Below are positions 62,831 through 64,000 of a stretch of DNA of 64,000 bases, one piece after another. The translations under genes were made by a program, and so were the position numbers. Where the stretch lies: assembly GCF_023101765.2 (NCBI RefSeq), contig NC_064226.1, positions 1,666,001 through 1,730,000 on the forward strand. The letters run 5' to 3'. The notes beneath the pieces are model-generated. The model had not been told where the DNA came from, ran no database searches, and saw only the letters and a program-made list of their open reading frames with translations. Within the stretch, counting starts at the first letter, position 1. Every line of letters begins with the position of its first letter. This DNA comes from Spodoptera frugiperda (lineage: Eukaryota > Arthropoda > Insecta > Lepidoptera > Noctuidae).

Positions 62831-64000
62831 CTTCATCTATTCTGTGTTCCTGTTATAACAATAAGTTATAGAACCTATCAATACTTGGAAGATAATTTAC
62901 ATTTCAAGACGTTCATTTAAATAATGTCAAGTCTATTGGTTTTAACTCAACCGTACTGGGGCATCAATCAAAAGTTTTTCATTTAACTTTGTCCTAAATT
63001 TTAGGGAACGTTTCTCGTAAAACAAATACAAGAATTTCGGTATGCCTCGCTTCCCGCCATACTGATTTGACGTCATCATTGAAAATAGAATTCGGTTTTC
63101 AAATTATTTTGTCTTCCTTTTTTTATTGAAAAAGTACTTTTTGATACGTTTGATATAACAACATATAAATGCAGTTTTACTTTTCTTTTTAAATTACGAT
63201 AAAGTAATAATAATTTTAATTATTTGTTTATAAAATGTTGCATTGTATTTTAGATATTTTGTGTGATATCATAGTTCACGATTCCTTTGAATATGTGAAA
63301 CTTTATTTATTATTCTTGGAAAATTATTATGGAAATATATGGAAAATAATTATTATTCTTGGAAAAGCAAAGTATTATCTACTTCCCAGAATCAAGAAGG
63401 CATGTATTTAACGGAGGGATAACGGTGCCATTTCTCATGAATTTAAAAATCTTTCGTATAAAATGTCCCAATTGCTCTTCAAAAGAAAGTCTAAAAGAAA
63501 AGGAATGAATCCGCTGAAGTTATAAGCAGACAAAATCAAAAAAACAAACAACCTTCGGTCAACCTAATATTTATGTAAAACAACACTGACATGCAAGAAA
63601 TCGACACACGCACCAATACTAAAATAAAATGTATAGAAAATCCACAAAATTTACTAGGCACATAAGTCCCATATTTCAACACTTCGGTACCAGGATCTCA
63701 TAAAAAGATAGGAGCTTCAATTTATGAGTGGCGCAACAAGATGGGACTTCTTAAATCACTACCACACAGGAAAGGGAGTCGGTAGGTAAGGATTATGGAA
63801 ATTTTCTCATAAAAAACATCGATATTTTGGATGACGAAGCCAATACTCGTGATGCTGAGGAAATGATTGGCTCGCCAAAATATTTTTCTTGTATCTTATT
63901 TTACGTTATTATTTTCTGAGAATTCGGTAAGACGAATTCTCGGTCGTGTTTGCTTTCGGGATACCGCTTTCTGCAAACAAAATTGTTTTGCCTTATATAT
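62831..64000. other. No gene recognised
   Basis: AT-rich non-coding sequence. A short direct duplication around ATTATTCTTGGAAAA occurs at 63309-63365. Nothing else identified. Confidence 0.35.

Noticed and set aside
1..64000. CRISPR arrays, bacterial operons or phage genes
   Set aside because: No regularly spaced short repeats with unique spacers and no bacterial-type gene layout; the content is eukaryotic.

Overview
This window looks like repeat-rich nuclear DNA from an insect, most likely a moth or butterfly (Lepidoptera). The basis is AT-rich sequence, several tRNA-derived SINE families present many times, a LINE 3' end followed by a GAT microsatellite, a Bel/Pao retrovirus-like element with a baculovirus F-like envelope, and eukaryotic tRNA genes. 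The order-level assignment is inference. I find no convincing host protein-coding gene; long proteins come only from transposable elements.

Layout. 1-17.6 kb: scattered repeats. These are a broken LINE 3' end carrying a 170-bp insertion with a 13-bp target duplication (266-853), SINEs of four informal families (A-D), GAAGTCGG-ended repeats with internal tandem duplications (2.8-3.8 kb and 10.5-11.2 kb), and a nearly perfect 200-bp inverted repeat (11.43-11.95 kb). 17.7-28.0 kb: a complete 8.6-kb Bel/Pao endogenous retrovirus on the minus strand (LTR 18541-18808, env, pol, gag, LTR 26862-27129). Its two 268-bp LTRs are identical, yet a small lesion at the gag/pol junction removes the protease active-site region and changes frame. 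The element lies between inverted copies of an unidentified ~310-bp repeat.

28.3-39.1 kb: a tRNA-His(GTG) array with eight full-length copies, identical over all 72 nt, plus one copy lacking its 5' end. Four full copies are on the plus strand and four on the minus strand. They sit in duplicated ~1-kb modules, one of them inverted. A 607-bp terminal-inverted-repeat element (34344-34950, 5-bp target duplication) has entered one module, while two sister modules retain the empty site. SINE insertions in the modules are flanked by unusually long local duplications.

39-58.9 kb: mostly non-coding, with SINEs, LINE tails, foldback repeats, a 142-bp tandem array and one possible promoter/first-exon region (43.65-43.87 kb). 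58.9-62.8 kb: an RTE-like LINE with APE endonuclease and reverse transcriptase, broken by a stop and two frameshifts, inserted inside a family A SINE with an 11-bp target duplication. 62.8-64 kb: nothing recognised.

The likely functional host content is the tRNA-His array. The rest is selfish DNA whose nesting allows relative dating. Family letters A-H are labels used only here.
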